Assembly: GCF_016907535.1 (NCBI RefSeq) | Contig: NZ_JAFBCF010000001.1 | Coordinates: 3,968,001-4,032,000, forward strand | Source of the DNA: Microlunatus panaciterrae | GTDB lineage: Bacteria; Actinomycetota; Actinomycetes; Propionibacteriales; Propionibacteriaceae | Length of the DNA: 64,000 nt | Direction: 5' to 3' | Part shown: positions 20,147-28,706 of the stretch, in pieces | How positions within the stretch are numbered: the stretch's first letter is position 1 | Layout of the letters: each line of letters opens with the position of its first letter | The notes under the pieces: model-generated | Database searches by the model: none | Seen by the model: the letters and a program-made list of their open reading frames with translations, nothing else | Told to the model about the DNA's origin: nothing | Program-made: the position numbers and the translations under genes

Positions 20147-21646
20147 GTGAGCATCCTGCGGACGAAGAGCATCGAGCAATCCATTGCCGACACCGATGAG
20201 CCGGAATACCAGCTCAAGAAGAACCTCACCGCCGTTGACCTGACCGTTTTCGGGGTGGGTGTGGTGATCGGAGCCGGTATCTTCACTCTGACCGGCCGGG
20301 CGGCGGCGACCGTCTCCGGTCCAGCGATCATGATCAGCTTCCTGATCGCCGCGGTCGTCTGCGGGTTGGCTGCGTTGTGCTACGCCGAGTTCGCATCCAC
20401 CGTGCCGGTCTCCGGGTCGGCCTACACCTTCTCGTACGCCAGCCTGGGCGAGGTGATCGCCTGGATCATCGGCTGGGACCTGCTGCTCGAGCTGCTGTTG
20501 GGGGCCAGTGTGGTGGCCCAGGGCTGGAGCACGTACGCCGTCGTGCTGCTGGATCAGCTCGGAATCAGCTGGCCGGCCGCGATCGGTCCGGGTGGCACCG
20601 TCGACGTGTTGGCGATGTTGCTGGTCGCCGTCCTGGCCACTCTGGTGACCATCGGGATCAAGGAGTCGATGCGGGTCAACCTCGTGCTGGTCGGGCTCAA
20701 GGTCTTCATCGTGCTGTTCGTGATCATCGCCGGTATCAGCTACATCAAGCCGGCCAACTGGTCGCCGTTCGTGCCTCCGGCCCAGGCCACCCAGGGCTCC
20801 GAGGGCCTGCACCAGCCGCTGGTCCAGCTGCTCTTCGGGCTGGAGCCGACAGCGTTCGGCGTCGCCGGCATCTTCACCGGCGCCGCCCTGGTCTTCTTCG
20901 CCTACATCGGTTTCGATGTCGTGGCGACCACGGCGGAGGAGGCGCGGAACCCGCAACGCGACCTGCCGATCGGGATCATCGCCTCCTTGATCATCTGCGC
21001 GGTGCTGTACGCGGCCGTCTCGATCGTGATCACCGGAATGGTCAGGTATGACCAGATCGACCCGAAGGCGGCGCTGGCGTCGGCCTTTACCTCGGTCGGC
21101 AAACCGGGGTTCGCCACCCTCATCTCGGCTGGTGCGGTGGCCGGCCTCACTACCGTGGTACTGACCCTGCTGATCGGCGCCTCCCGGGTCGTGTTCGCCA
21201 TGTCTCGCGACCACCTGCTGCCGCCGAAGCTGAGCGCAGTCCACCCGCGGTTCAAGACGCCGTGGGTGATCACCATCCTGATCGGTGCGCTGACCATGCT
21301 GGTGACCGGGCTGACCCCCATCGGCAGGCTGGAGGAGATGGTGAACATCGGCACCCTGTCGGCCTTCGTGCTGGTGTCGGTGGGGGTCATCGTGCTGCGG
21401 CAGAAGCGTCCTGACCTGCCTCGCGCCTTCCGGGTGCCACTGATGCCATTCCTGCCGATCGCCTCCACTCTCGTCTGCCTCTACCTGATGCTCAACCTTC
21501 CGGTCGACACCTGGCTGCGTTTCCTGATCTGGATGGCCCTCGGCTTCGCCATCTACTTCGCCTACGGCCGGCGCAAGTCACGGCTCGCCACTGGAGAGAC
21601 CCTGTCGGAGATGCGCCGCTCCCTGGAGAAGCAGCCGACCGAATAG
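20147..21646 (+). CDS. APC-family amino acid permease
   Basis: The 499-residue membrane protein has about 12-13 hydrophobic segments. It carries the APC signature GVGVVIGAGIFTLTGRAA near residue 40, GWDLLLELLLGASVVAQGW, and GFDVVATTAEEARNPQRDLP, a hallmark of the cationic-amino-acid-transporter-like branch. The likely role is proton-coupled uptake of amino acids; the substrate is not determined. GTG 20147 was preferred to GTG 20138 because GGAGG (20134-20138) then has a normal spacing of eight. It ends just before the repeat block. Confidence 0.9.
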   Translation: MSILRTKSIEQSIADTDEPEYQLKKNLTAVDLTVFGVGVVIGAGIFTLTGRAAATVSGPAIMISFLIAAVVCGLAALCYAEFASTVPVSGSAYTFSYASLGEVIAWIIGWDLLLELLLGASVVAQGWSTYAVVLLDQLGISWPAAIGPGGTVDVLAMLLVAVLATLVTIGIKESMRVNLVLVGLKVFIVLFVIIAGISYIKPANWSPFVPPAQATQGSEGLHQPLVQLLFGLEPTAFGVAGIFTGAALVFFAYIGFDVVATTAEEARNPQRDLPIGIIASLIICAVLYAAVSIVITGMVRYDQIDPKAALASAFTSVGKPGFATLISAGAVAGLTTVVLTLLIGASRVVFAMSRDHLLPPKLSAVHPRFKTPWVITILIGALTMLVTGLTPIGRLEEMVNIGTLSAFVLVSVGVIVLRQKRPDLPRAFRVPLMPFLPIASTLVCLYLMLNLPVDTWLRFLIWMALGFAIYFAYGRRKSRLATGETLSEMRRSLEKQPTE

Positions 21647-21675
21647 GGAAGCGCGATTCGGACACGCATCCGTCC

Positions 21676-21842
21676 CCTGAGCCTGTGGAAGGCCACTGTA
21701 GTTGAGAACGTGGCCTGAGCCTGTCGAAGGCCACTCGTGGAATACGCGGCCTGAGCCTGTCGAAGGCCACTCCTGGAGTTCGCGGCCTGAGCCTGTCGAA
21801 GGCCACCCTGGAGTTCACGGCCTGAGCTTGTCGAAGGCTAAA
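21676..21842. repeat. Five tandem ~36-bp units of the CCTGAGCCTGTCGAAGG element
   Basis: Copies of CCTGAGCCTGTCGAAGGCCA start at 21676, 21714, 21750, 21786 and 21821 (spacing 38, 36, 36, 35). The first and last copies have one or a few changes. The sequence between copies is itself similar (CTGGAGTTCGCGG-like), so whole units were duplicated. Confidence 0.9.
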
Positions 21843-22152
21843 GGCTCAGGGCAGGTTCGGGGCATGCAAGATATCGACCACTCGTCGGGGAGATGGCAGC
21901 GCAGCAAGGCTGAGCAAGCCTGCCCGGAGACTGGTGACTGGTCGGTTTCTTGCACCAGAGCGCGCGTTCCCGCCCTTCGACGAGCTCAGGGCACTTACGC
22001 GGGCTCAGGGCAGGTTCGGGGACATGCAAGATATCGACCACTCGTCGGGGAGACTGCAGAGCAGCAAGGCTGAGCAAGCCTGCCCGAGACTGGTGACTGG
22101 TCGGTTCCTTGCACCAGGCGCGCGTTCCGGCCTTTCGACAAGCTCAGGGCAC
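21843..22152. repeat. Direct duplication of a ~152-bp segment
   Basis: Copy 1 (21843-21994) and copy 2 (22002-22152) are nearly identical. They share, in order, GGCTCAGGGCAGGTTCGGGG, GCAAGATATCGACCACTCG, AGCAAGGCTGAGCAAGCC, GACTGGTGACTGGTCGG and CGCGCGTTCC, and both end in the CTTCGACRAGCTCAGGGCAC element. Short open frames run through them but show no coding character. Confidence 0.88.
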
Positions 22153-22260
22153 GTCCTTCGACAAGCTCAGTGCACGTCCTTCGACAGGCTCAGGACACCT
22201 AGGCGGGCTCAGGGCGGGCCCTTCGACAGGCTCAGGGCGCAGGGCTCAGGGCAGGGAGAC
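22153..22260. repeat. Further inverted-orientation copies of the dispersed element up to and over the fadB stop
   Basis: CTTCGACAAGCTCAGTGCAC, CTTCGACAGGCTCAGGACAC and CCCTTCGACAGGCTCAGGGC follow one another, ending in GGCTCAGGGCAGGG, which overlaps the fadB stop codon at 22246-22248. Together with the two blocks before it, this fills the 600 bp between the permease and fadB. I see no gene in that stretch. Confidence 0.8.
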
Positions 22261-24384
22261 GCTGGCGACGCCGGGGGGAAGGAAGCGGCGACCGACTACC
22301 TTCTCCGAGATGCCTTCGCGGTCCAGGTAGGGGGTGATGCCGCCGAGATGCATCGGCCAGCCGGCGCCCAGGATCAGGCACAGGTCGATGTCCATCGGGG
22401 CTTCGACGACACCGTCGGCGAGCATCAGGGCGATCTCCTCGGCCAACGCCGACACCGCGCGGAGGCGGACCTCCTCGGCCGAGCTCGGAGTGTCTCGGAC
22501 AGTGAGAAGGCTCAGCGTCTCCTCCGACACGTAGGGCTTGCCCCCAGGGGTCCAGTCGTAGATGCCCGCCCTCCTGGCCGAGACCAGGGCGCGCAGGTTC
22601 TCCGATACCGGGAACCGGGAGCCAAAGGCTGCATGCAACGTCTCCGCCACATGCAGAGCGACCGCGGGACCGACCAGCTGCAGCAGCACGAACGGCGACA
22701 TGGGGAGTCCGAGGGGCCTGAGCGCCGCATCGGCGACCTTGATCGGAGTTCCCTCGTCGACTGCCTTGATCACCTCGCCCATCAGCCGCGTCAGCAGGCG
22801 GTTGACGACGAAAGCGGGCGCATCCTTGACCAGGACCGCGTTCTTGCGCAGGTTCTTCGCCACCGCCAGGGCGGTCGCCAGCGTCGCATCGTCGGTCCGC
22901 TCACCCCGGACGACCTCGAGCAGGGGAAGCACTGCCACCGGGTTGAAGAAGTGGAAGCCGACCACGCGTTCCGGATGCTGGAGATCGGCAGCCATCTCGG
23001 TGATCGACAACGAAGAGGTATTGGTGGCCAGTACGCACTCGGGCGAGACCTGCTTCTCCAGGTCGGCGAACACCTGCTTCTTGACGTCCAACTGTTCGAA
23101 CACCGCCTCGAGAACGAAATCGCAGTCGGCGAAATCGCTCTGGTCCGTGGTGCCGGAGACCAGGGTCTTCAAACGGTTCGCCTGGTCGGTGGTCAGCCGG
23201 CCCTTGCCGAGCAGCTTGTCGACCTCGGCCGTGACGTACCCGAGCCCCTTCTGCACCCGGTCCTGGTCGAGGTCAGACATGATCACGGGCACCTCGAGCC
23301 GGCGGACGAAGAGCAGCGCGAGCTGGCTCGCCATCAGCCCGGCACCGACGATGCCGACCTTGGTCACCCCGCGGGCAAGGGTACGGTCCGGGGCACCGGC
23401 CGGCCGTCTGGCCCGCTTCTGGATCAGGTCGAACGCGTACAGCCCCGAACGCAGCTCCGGCGACATGAGCAGGTCCGCCAACGCCTCGTCCTCGGCCCGG
23501 AACGCGTCGGCGGCCTCAGTCGACTTCGCAGCCTGGATGAGCTCCAGCGCGCGGTAGGGGCCGGGGGCGGCCCCTGAGACCTTCTGGTCGGCGAGGGCGA
23601 GTCCGCGGGTGACGGCTTCGTCCCAGGCGGCACCGCGGTCGATGTCGGGGCGCTGGACCTCGAGGTCGCCGGCGACCACCCGACCAGCCCAGTCAAGTGA
23701 GCGTTCCAGGAAGTCGGCACCGTCGAAGATCGCGTCGGCGATGCCCAGCGCCTGCACCTGCGGGCCCTTGAGGAGCCGGTTCTGGTTCAGGGCGTTCTCG
23801 ATGATCACCGTCACGGCCTTGTCGGCGCCGATCAGGTTGGGCAGCAGGAAGGAGCCTCCCCAGCCGGGAAGCATCCCGAGGAAGCACTCCGAGAGACCGA
23901 CAGCGGGGGCCACCGCAGACACGGTGCGATACCGGCAGTGCAGCGCGATCTCCAGGCCGCCGCCGATGGCGAGCCCGTTGATCAGCCCGAAGGTGGGCAC
24001 CGGTGCAGTCCCCAGCTTGTTGAAGACGGCGTGCCCGATCTGGGCAATCGTCTTGGCCTGGCCGCGAGTGGTGATGCGGGGGACTCCGGTCAGGTCGGCG
24101 CCGGCGGCCAGGATGAAGGGCTTGCCGGTCACGGCGATGGCTGTGATGTCATCTCGACCCAGTGCGGCGTCCAGGGCCGCGTTCAGGTTGCCCAACCCAC
24201 GGGGGCCGAACACGTTGGGCTTGGTGTGGTCGAAGCCGTTGTCGAGCGTGATCAACACAGCCGTCCCGGCTCCGTGCGGCAGCTGGACGTCGCGGCTCAG
24301 CGCCTTCGTCACCACCTCGTCCGGGGCGAGGGCTGACGCATCGCTGATCAAGGTCTGCAGGTCGGGGACGGTGTAGGTGCTCAC
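22246..24384 (-). CDS. fadB: Fatty acid beta-oxidation multifunctional protein (enoyl-CoA hydratase / 3-hydroxyacyl-CoA dehydrogenase)
   Basis: The 712-residue product has an N-terminal crotonase domain (about 1-330; AAGADLTGV, GLAIGGGLEIAL and SECFLGMLPGWGG carry the oxyanion hole and the two catalytic glutamates). An NAD-binding dehydrogenase domain follows from about residue 338 (KVGIVGAGLMASQLALLF, GFHFFNPVAVLPLLEVV). The second glycine usual after GAGxM is Ala here. It hydrates enoyl-CoA and oxidises the 3-hydroxyacyl-CoA; the thiolase next door finishes the cycle. GTG 24384 overlaps the thiolase stop (GTGA). Its stop codon lies inside a copy of the dispersed repeat. Confidence 0.93.
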   Translation of the reverse strand: MSTYTVPDLQTLISDASALAPDEVVTKALSRDVQLPHGAGTAVLITLDNGFDHTKPNVFGPRGLGNLNAALDAALGRDDITAIAVTGKPFILAAGADLTGVPRITTRGQAKTIAQIGHAVFNKLGTAPVPTFGLINGLAIGGGLEIALHCRYRTVSAVAPAVGLSECFLGMLPGWGGSFLLPNLIGADKAVTVIIENALNQNRLLKGPQVQALGIADAIFDGADFLERSLDWAGRVVAGDLEVQRPDIDRGAAWDEAVTRGLALADQKVSGAAPGPYRALELIQAAKSTEAADAFRAEDEALADLLMSPELRSGLYAFDLIQKRARRPAGAPDRTLARGVTKVGIVGAGLMASQLALLFVRRLEVPVIMSDLDQDRVQKGLGYVTAEVDKLLGKGRLTTDQANRLKTLVSGTTDQSDFADCDFVLEAVFEQLDVKKQVFADLEKQVSPECVLATNTSSLSITEMAADLQHPERVVGFHFFNPVAVLPLLEVVRGERTDDATLATALAVAKNLRKNAVLVKDAPAFVVNRLLTRLMGEVIKAVDEGTPIKVADAALRPLGLPMSPFVLLQLVGPAVALHVAETLHAAFGSRFPVSENLRALVSARRAGIYDWTPGGKPYVSEETLSLLTVRDTPSSAEEVRLRAVSALAEEIALMLADGVVEAPMDIDLCLILGAGWPMHLGGITPYLDREGISEKVVGRRFLPPGVASVSLP

Positions 24385-25586
24385 TGGTCTGCTTCCTGGT
24401 AGTGCGGGTTCTCCCAGATGACGCTGCCACCCATGCCGAGGCCGATACACATCGTGGTGATGCCGTAGCGGATCTGCGGTTGGTCACGGAAGGTGCGGGC
24501 CAGGTGGATCATCAGGCGCACCCCGGAGCTCGCCAACGGGTGGCCCAGAGCGATGGCGCCGCCGTAGGGGTTCACCCGGGGGTCGTCGGCCTCGATCCCG
24601 AAATGATCAAGGAAGGCCAGCACCTGGACCGCGAACGCCTCGTTGATCTCAATCGCTCCGAGGTCGTCGATCGTCAGACCGGCGGAGGCGAGCGCCCTCT
24701 GGGTGGCCGGAATGGGGCCGACACCCATCACCTCGGGGTCGACGCCGGCGAAGGCGTACGAGACCAGCCGCATGGCAGCCGGCAGGCCGAGTTGCTGCGC
24801 TGCCTGCTCGGAGGCGATCAGGCAGGCGCTGGCGCCGTCGTTGAGGCCGGCGGCGTTGCCCGGAGTGACCCTGCCGTGCGGGCGGAACGGCGTCTTCAGG
24901 GTGGACAGCGTCCGAGCGGTGGTGCCCGGTCGCGGTGGCTCGTCGGCGGTGGCCAGGCCCCACCCGTGCTCGGCGCTGCGGGTGGCGACGGGCACCAGGG
25001 ACTCCTGGATGATGCCCTGCTCGTAGGCGTGCTGCACCCGGTCCTGGCTGAGTACGGCGAAGGCGTCCGCCCTCTCCCTGGTGATCGCCGGGAAACGATC
25101 ATGAAGGTTCTCGGCGGTCGAGCCCATTACGAGAGCCGACGGGTCGACCAGCTTCTCGGCCAGGATGCGCGGGTTCGGGTCGACGCCCTCACCCATCGGA
25201 TGCCGTCCCATGTGCTCGACCCCGCCGGCGATGGCGACGTCATAGGCGCCGAAGGCGATTCCGGAGGCTACCGTGGTGACCGCCGTCATGGCACCGGCGC
25301 ACATCCGGTCGATGGCATAGCCCGGGACCGAGCGGGGGAGACCAGCCAGCAGGGCTGCGGTACGTCCGATGGTCAGCCCCTGGTCGCCGATCTGCGTCGT
25401 GGCGGCGATCGCCACCTCGTCGACCCGCTCCGCCGGCAGTTGCGGGTGCCGCCGCATCAGCTCACGAATGCAGTTCACGACCATGTCGTCAGCGCGTGTC
25501 TCGGCGTACAGCGAGCCGGCCTTGCCGAAGGGGGTTCGTACGCCGTCGACGAAGATGACCTCACGGGATTCACGTGGCATGATCAT
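24381..25586 (-). CDS. fadA: Acetyl-CoA C-acyltransferase (thiolase), beta-oxidation
   Basis: The 401-residue thiolase cleaves 3-ketoacyl-CoA with CoA. The active-site cysteine is in DRMCAGAM (about C95), the histidines are in NEAFAVQ and GHPLASSGVR, and the second cysteine is in CIGLGMGGS. It is the first gene of a two-gene operon with fadB, so together they encode a FadA/FadB complex. ATG 25586 and ATG 25580 are both in frame. A perfect palindrome starts four bases upstream of the first ATG, so a bound regulator would cover the start region. Confidence 0.94.
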   Translation of the reverse strand: MIMPRESREVIFVDGVRTPFGKAGSLYAETRADDMVVNCIRELMRRHPQLPAERVDEVAIAATTQIGDQGLTIGRTAALLAGLPRSVPGYAIDRMCAGAMTAVTTVASGIAFGAYDVAIAGGVEHMGRHPMGEGVDPNPRILAEKLVDPSALVMGSTAENLHDRFPAITRERADAFAVLSQDRVQHAYEQGIIQESLVPVATRSAEHGWGLATADEPPRPGTTARTLSTLKTPFRPHGRVTPGNAAGLNDGASACLIASEQAAQQLGLPAAMRLVSYAFAGVDPEVMGVGPIPATQRALASAGLTIDDLGAIEINEAFAVQVLAFLDHFGIEADDPRVNPYGGAIALGHPLASSGVRLMIHLARTFRDQPQIRYGITTMCIGLGMGGSVIWENPHYQEADQ

Positions 25587-25589
25587 ATA

Positions 25590-25603
25590 TTACTCATGAG
25601 TAA
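25590..25603. promoter_or_regulatory. Perfect 14-bp palindrome TTACTCATGAGTAA at the fadA start, candidate operator
   Basis: The 14 bases read the same on both strands and stop four bases before the fadA ATG. The size, AT-rich arms and position suit a dimeric repressor of the TetR type, which often controls actinobacterial beta-oxidation genes. The regulator itself is not in the window. Confidence 0.65.
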
Positions 25604-25702
25604 CAAGGTGTGGCGGCGCGGGAGGAAAAGTCCACCGAGGTGTGGGGCTCGATCCGCACCTTCCGTCAGCTGCAGTGAAGAACGAAGCGGAGTGGGCGGT
25701 GG

Positions 25703-26938
25703 CTACAGCAACGGCGTGATCAACGGAACGGTCAGATCGCGCTGCCAGCGGCGGGCGCCGAGCTCCGCCAGCACCCGGTCGACCAGCTCTGGGGTGGGGT
25801 CAGTGGGCGGTCGCCAAGCCAGCCTGCGCACGTAGTCAGGGGTGAGCAGGTTTTCGATCGGCAGTCTCAGCTCCTCGGCCCGGGTCGTCAGCACGGCCCG
25901 GATGCGGGTCAGCCGTTCGGCCGCCTCAGGATCCCTGGCGGCCCACATCCGTGGCTGCGGCGGACCCTCGTTGCGGATGTGCAGCGGTGGCAGCTCGGAC
26001 TCCCGCAGCGCCAGCGCCCGGTTCAGGGCATCCAGCCAGTTGGACTCGAACCTGCGCGCCTGTCGGCGAAGGAAGCCGGGAATCTTCCGCAGGCTGTCGC
26101 GGTCGGGGGTCTTCAGAGCAGCCAGCTCGGAGATGGCCGCATCGGCAAGGATCTTGCTGGGCGCCTTGTCGAGCCGGCGGGCGATCTCATCGCGCGTCTC
26201 CCACAGCGACTGGACGATCGCCAGCCCGCGTCGGGTGCGTACGTGGTGGATGCCGGAGGTCCGCCGCCAGGGATCGGTCCGCGGTTCGGCGACGATGTCC
26301 GCCCCCGCCACCAGCGCCTCGAACTCCTGCTGCGCCCACTCCGCCTTGCCTTCGACCTCGAGCTCCGCGGCCAGTACGTCACGGAGCTCGACCAGCAGCT
26401 CGACGTCCAGGGCGGCGTAGGTGAGCCACTCCGGTCGCAACGGCCGGCTGGACCAGTCCGAGGCGGAGTGCTCCTTCAACAGGCGGACGGAGAAGTGCTC
26501 CTCGACCAGAGTCCCGAGGGCCACCCTGGGGTAGCCCAGCAGCCGGCCGGCCAGCTCGGTGTCGAAGAGTGTCTGTGGCACCATTCTGACCTCGGCGAGG
26601 CACGCCAGATCCTGGCTGGCTGCGTGGATGACCCACTCGGCGTCCTGGATGGAGGTGCCGAGCTCGGCCAGGTCCGCGGGCTGGCCGAAAGCGACCGGGT
26701 CGACCAGATGGGTGCCGGAGCCGCGTCGCCGGAGCTGAATCAGGTACGCGCGCTGGCTGTAGCGGAAACCGTGCGCGCGCTCGGCGTCGACGGCGACAGG
26801 TCCCACACCGGCGGCGAGGGACTCGATCACACGGCCCAGGCCTGAGGCGTCCGACACCACCTCCGGGACACCTTCAGCCGGCTCGGTGAGCAGCGGAACA
26901 TCGAGCTCGGTCGGGGTCTCCTGGTCGGGTTCTGTCAC
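25703..26938 (-). CDS. rnd: Ribonuclease D / HRDC domain-containing protein
   Basis: The 411-residue protein has a DEDDy 3'-5' exonuclease domain (about 40-210): VAVDAERAHGFRY gives the first Asp and Glu, HAASQDLACL the next Asp, and YAALDVELLVEL the last Tyr and Asp. An HRDC domain follows at about 230-310 (LWETRDEIARRLDKAPSKIL). RNase D trims structured RNA such as tRNA precursors. The GTG start overlaps the DUF3000 stop (GTGA), so the two form an operon. The pairing is conserved beside hemE in actinobacteria, including M. tuberculosis (Rv2681/Rv2680, recalled). Confidence 0.92.
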   Translation of the reverse strand: MTEPDQETPTELDVPLLTEPAEGVPEVVSDASGLGRVIESLAAGVGPVAVDAERAHGFRYSQRAYLIQLRRRGSGTHLVDPVAFGQPADLAELGTSIQDAEWVIHAASQDLACLAEVRMVPQTLFDTELAGRLLGYPRVALGTLVEEHFSVRLLKEHSASDWSSRPLRPEWLTYAALDVELLVELRDVLAAELEVEGKAEWAQQEFEALVAGADIVAEPRTDPWRRTSGIHHVRTRRGLAIVQSLWETRDEIARRLDKAPSKILADAAISELAALKTPDRDSLRKIPGFLRRQARRFESNWLDALNRALALRESELPPLHIRNEGPPQPRMWAARDPEAAERLTRIRAVLTTRAEELRLPIENLLTPDYVRRLAWRPPTDPTPELVDRVLAELGARRWQRDLTVPLITPLL

Positions 26939-27549
26939 CGGCGCCGCGCGTTCCGCGTTTGTGGGTTACGTCGCGACGGCATCAGAACGACACCGGAGGG
27001 CACCGGTGGCAGGCCGGCGGTGGTGCACAACAGCTCGGCCCAGGCGTCCAGGTGCGGCATCAGGCCGCCTCCGGCGTCGGTGAGGTCAGGCGTCCACGAG
27101 GCACGGATCTCCACCTCCGCCTGCGCGGGGTCGTCCTCCATCCCTCCGAACGACTCGCTGGAGACCGAGGTGACCGTACCGCTGGGCGCCAGGAATGCCG
27201 CCTCATGCGCTGCCAGCGCGTCGATCAGCCACGACCAGCCGACCTTGGCCAGCAGCGGGTCGGTGACCATCTCCGGGTCGATCTCGGCCCTCGCATAGCT
27301 CACGCAGCGGAAGTCCCCCTGCCAGGCGGCGTTGCCGGCCGGATCGTGCAGCAGGACGAGTCGGCCGCTGCCGAGTTCCTCGTCGCCGACGATGACATCT
27401 GCGGTGATGGCCACGGAATAGGGCGCGATCCGTTGCGGGGCAGGGATTTCCTCCACGGCCAGTTCCGAGCGCCAGGTCGCAGACATCAGGTCTGCGACGG
27501 CGCGTTGGAAAGCCCCCGGCGTTGGTGCGGCGTCCTTCTTTGCTCCCAC
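26935..27549 (-). CDS. DUF3000 domain-containing protein
   Basis: The 204-residue product matches the actinobacterial DUF3000 family: FQRAVADLMSATWRSELAVEEIPAP, then ELGSGRLVLLHDPAGNAAWQ, VGWSWLIDALAAHEAAF and a conserved C-terminal WAELLCTTAGLPPVP. It looks soluble and its function is unknown. It is the first gene of the unit with RNase D. The GTG start sits six bases after a TAGGCT hexamer with no Shine-Dalgarno, which suggests a leaderless message. Confidence 0.9.
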   Translation of the reverse strand: MGAKKDAAPTPGAFQRAVADLMSATWRSELAVEEIPAPQRIAPYSVAITADVIVGDEELGSGRLVLLHDPAGNAAWQGDFRCVSYARAEIDPEMVTDPLLAKVGWSWLIDALAAHEAAFLAPSGTVTSVSSESFGGMEDDPAQAEVEIRASWTPDLTDAGGGLMPHLDAWAELLCTTAGLPPVPSGVVLMPSRRNPQTRNARRR

Positions 27550-27561
27550 CAGGCGAGCCTA
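27550..27561 (-). promoter_or_regulatory. Leaderless-type -10 element (TAGGCT, 6-nt spacer) for DUF3000-rnd
   Basis: On the minus strand TAGGCT (27561-27556) is followed by six bases and the GTG start at 27549. Confidence 0.5.
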
Positions 27562-27626
27562 TGCGCGGTGGGGTGGGATGACCGGCTCGACGCGCCGAGT
27601 TTTTCCGGTCGTGAAAAGATTCACGT

Positions 27627-28706
27627 GTGGCCCTCAACGATTCTGCTCTGCTCGCCGCCGCCCACCGTCGCCAGGGAGATCGACTGCCCATCTGGTTCAT
27701 GCGGCAGGCCGGTCGGTCGTTGCCGGAGTATCGCGCCCTGCGCCAGGGGATCTCGATGCTGGACAGCTGTGCGCGGCCGGATCTGGTCACCGAGATCACG
27801 CTGCAGCCGGTGCGCCGTCACGCTGTCGACGCGGCGATCTTCTACAGCGACATCATGGTGCCGCTGAAGGCCATCGGGGTCGACCTGGAGATCGTCGGCG
27901 GCGTCGGTCCGGTGATCGCCGCACCTATCACCCGAGTGGCCGACCTCGACACGCTCCGCCCGCTGGAGCCGGCCGACGTCGGCTACGTCAGCGAGGCGGT
28001 CGCTGCCATTGTGGCCGAGCTCGGTGACCGGCCGCTGATCGGTTTCGCAGGCGCGCCGTTCACGTTGGCGAGCTATCTGATCGAGGGCGGTCCGAGCAAG
28101 GACTACGCCAAGACGAAGTCGCTGATGATTGCCCAGCCCGAGCTGTGGCTCGACCTCTGCTCCCGACTCGCCGACATCTCCGCTGCGTTCCTGACCGTCC
28201 AGGTCCAGGCAGGTGCCAGTGCGGTGCAGTTGTTCGACTCCTGGGCCGGCAGCCTCAGCGCCGCCGACTACGCGGGCTTCGTTCAGCCGCACTCGGCCGC
28301 CGTCCTCCGCCGGGTCGGTGAGCTCGGCGTGCCGCGGATCCACTTCGGGGTCGGCACCTCCGAGCTGCTGCCACTGATGGGCGCCGCCGGAGCCGACGTG
28401 GTCGGCGTCGACTGGCGCCTGCCGCTGGCGGAGGCCAGTCGGCGGATCGGACCGGACTTCGCCGTCCAAGGCAATCTCGACCCCGCGCTGCTGACGGCGC
28501 CATGGCCGGTGCTGGCCGAGCGGGTCCGAGACGTCATCCGCTCCGGTGCCCACGCGCCGGGTCACATCTTCAACCTCGGCCACGGGGTTCCGCCGACCAC
28601 CGACCCGGACGTGCTCACCCGGATCGTCGAGCTGGTGCACACCGAGGGCCCGGAGATCCGAGCCGAGGCCGGGGCGCTCGCCGACGTGACAAGCGGCCGG
28701 GCATGA
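27627..28706 (+). CDS. hemE: Uroporphyrinogen decarboxylase
   Basis: The 359-residue enzyme removes four carboxyl groups from uroporphyrinogen III to give coproporphyrinogen III. Family motifs are PIWFMRQAGRSLPEYR at residues 21-36, FYSDIMVPLKAIG with the catalytic Asp, GFAGAPFTLASYL, QLFDSWAGSLS and GHIFNLGHGVPP near the C-terminus. It starts at GTG 27627. The stop overlaps the cgoX start (ATGA), so hemE, cgoX and chdC form one operon. Confidence 0.97.
   Translation: MALNDSALLAAAHRRQGDRLPIWFMRQAGRSLPEYRALRQGISMLDSCARPDLVTEITLQPVRRHAVDAAIFYSDIMVPLKAIGVDLEIVGGVGPVIAAPITRVADLDTLRPLEPADVGYVSEAVAAIVAELGDRPLIGFAGAPFTLASYLIEGGPSKDYAKTKSLMIAQPELWLDLCSRLADISAAFLTVQVQAGASAVQLFDSWAGSLSAADYAGFVQPHSAAVLRRVGELGVPRIHFGVGTSELLPLMGAAGADVVGVDWRLPLAEASRRIGPDFAVQGNLDPALLTAPWPVLAERVRDVIRSGAHAPGHIFNLGHGVPPTTDPDVLTRIVELVHTEGPEIRAEAGALADVTSGRA

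Noticed and set aside
21676-21842. Regular 36-bp spacing resembling a CRISPR array
   Set aside because: The sequence between copies is nearly the same from unit to unit instead of being unique, the repeats drift, and no cas gene is present. This is a tandem repeat of a dispersed element.
21934-23577. 547-codon plus-strand frame through the repeat block and opposite fadB
   Set aside because: The first part is repeat DNA and the rest is antisense to well-conserved fadB domains; no coding signature.
19886-25702. Permease, repeat block and fadAB as a recent insertion between dxs and RNase D
   Set aside because: Although M. tuberculosis has dxs next to the RNase D gene, I recall fadAB near RNase D and hemE in Streptomyces. 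Base composition is like the neighbours and no mobility gene or flanking duplication is seen.
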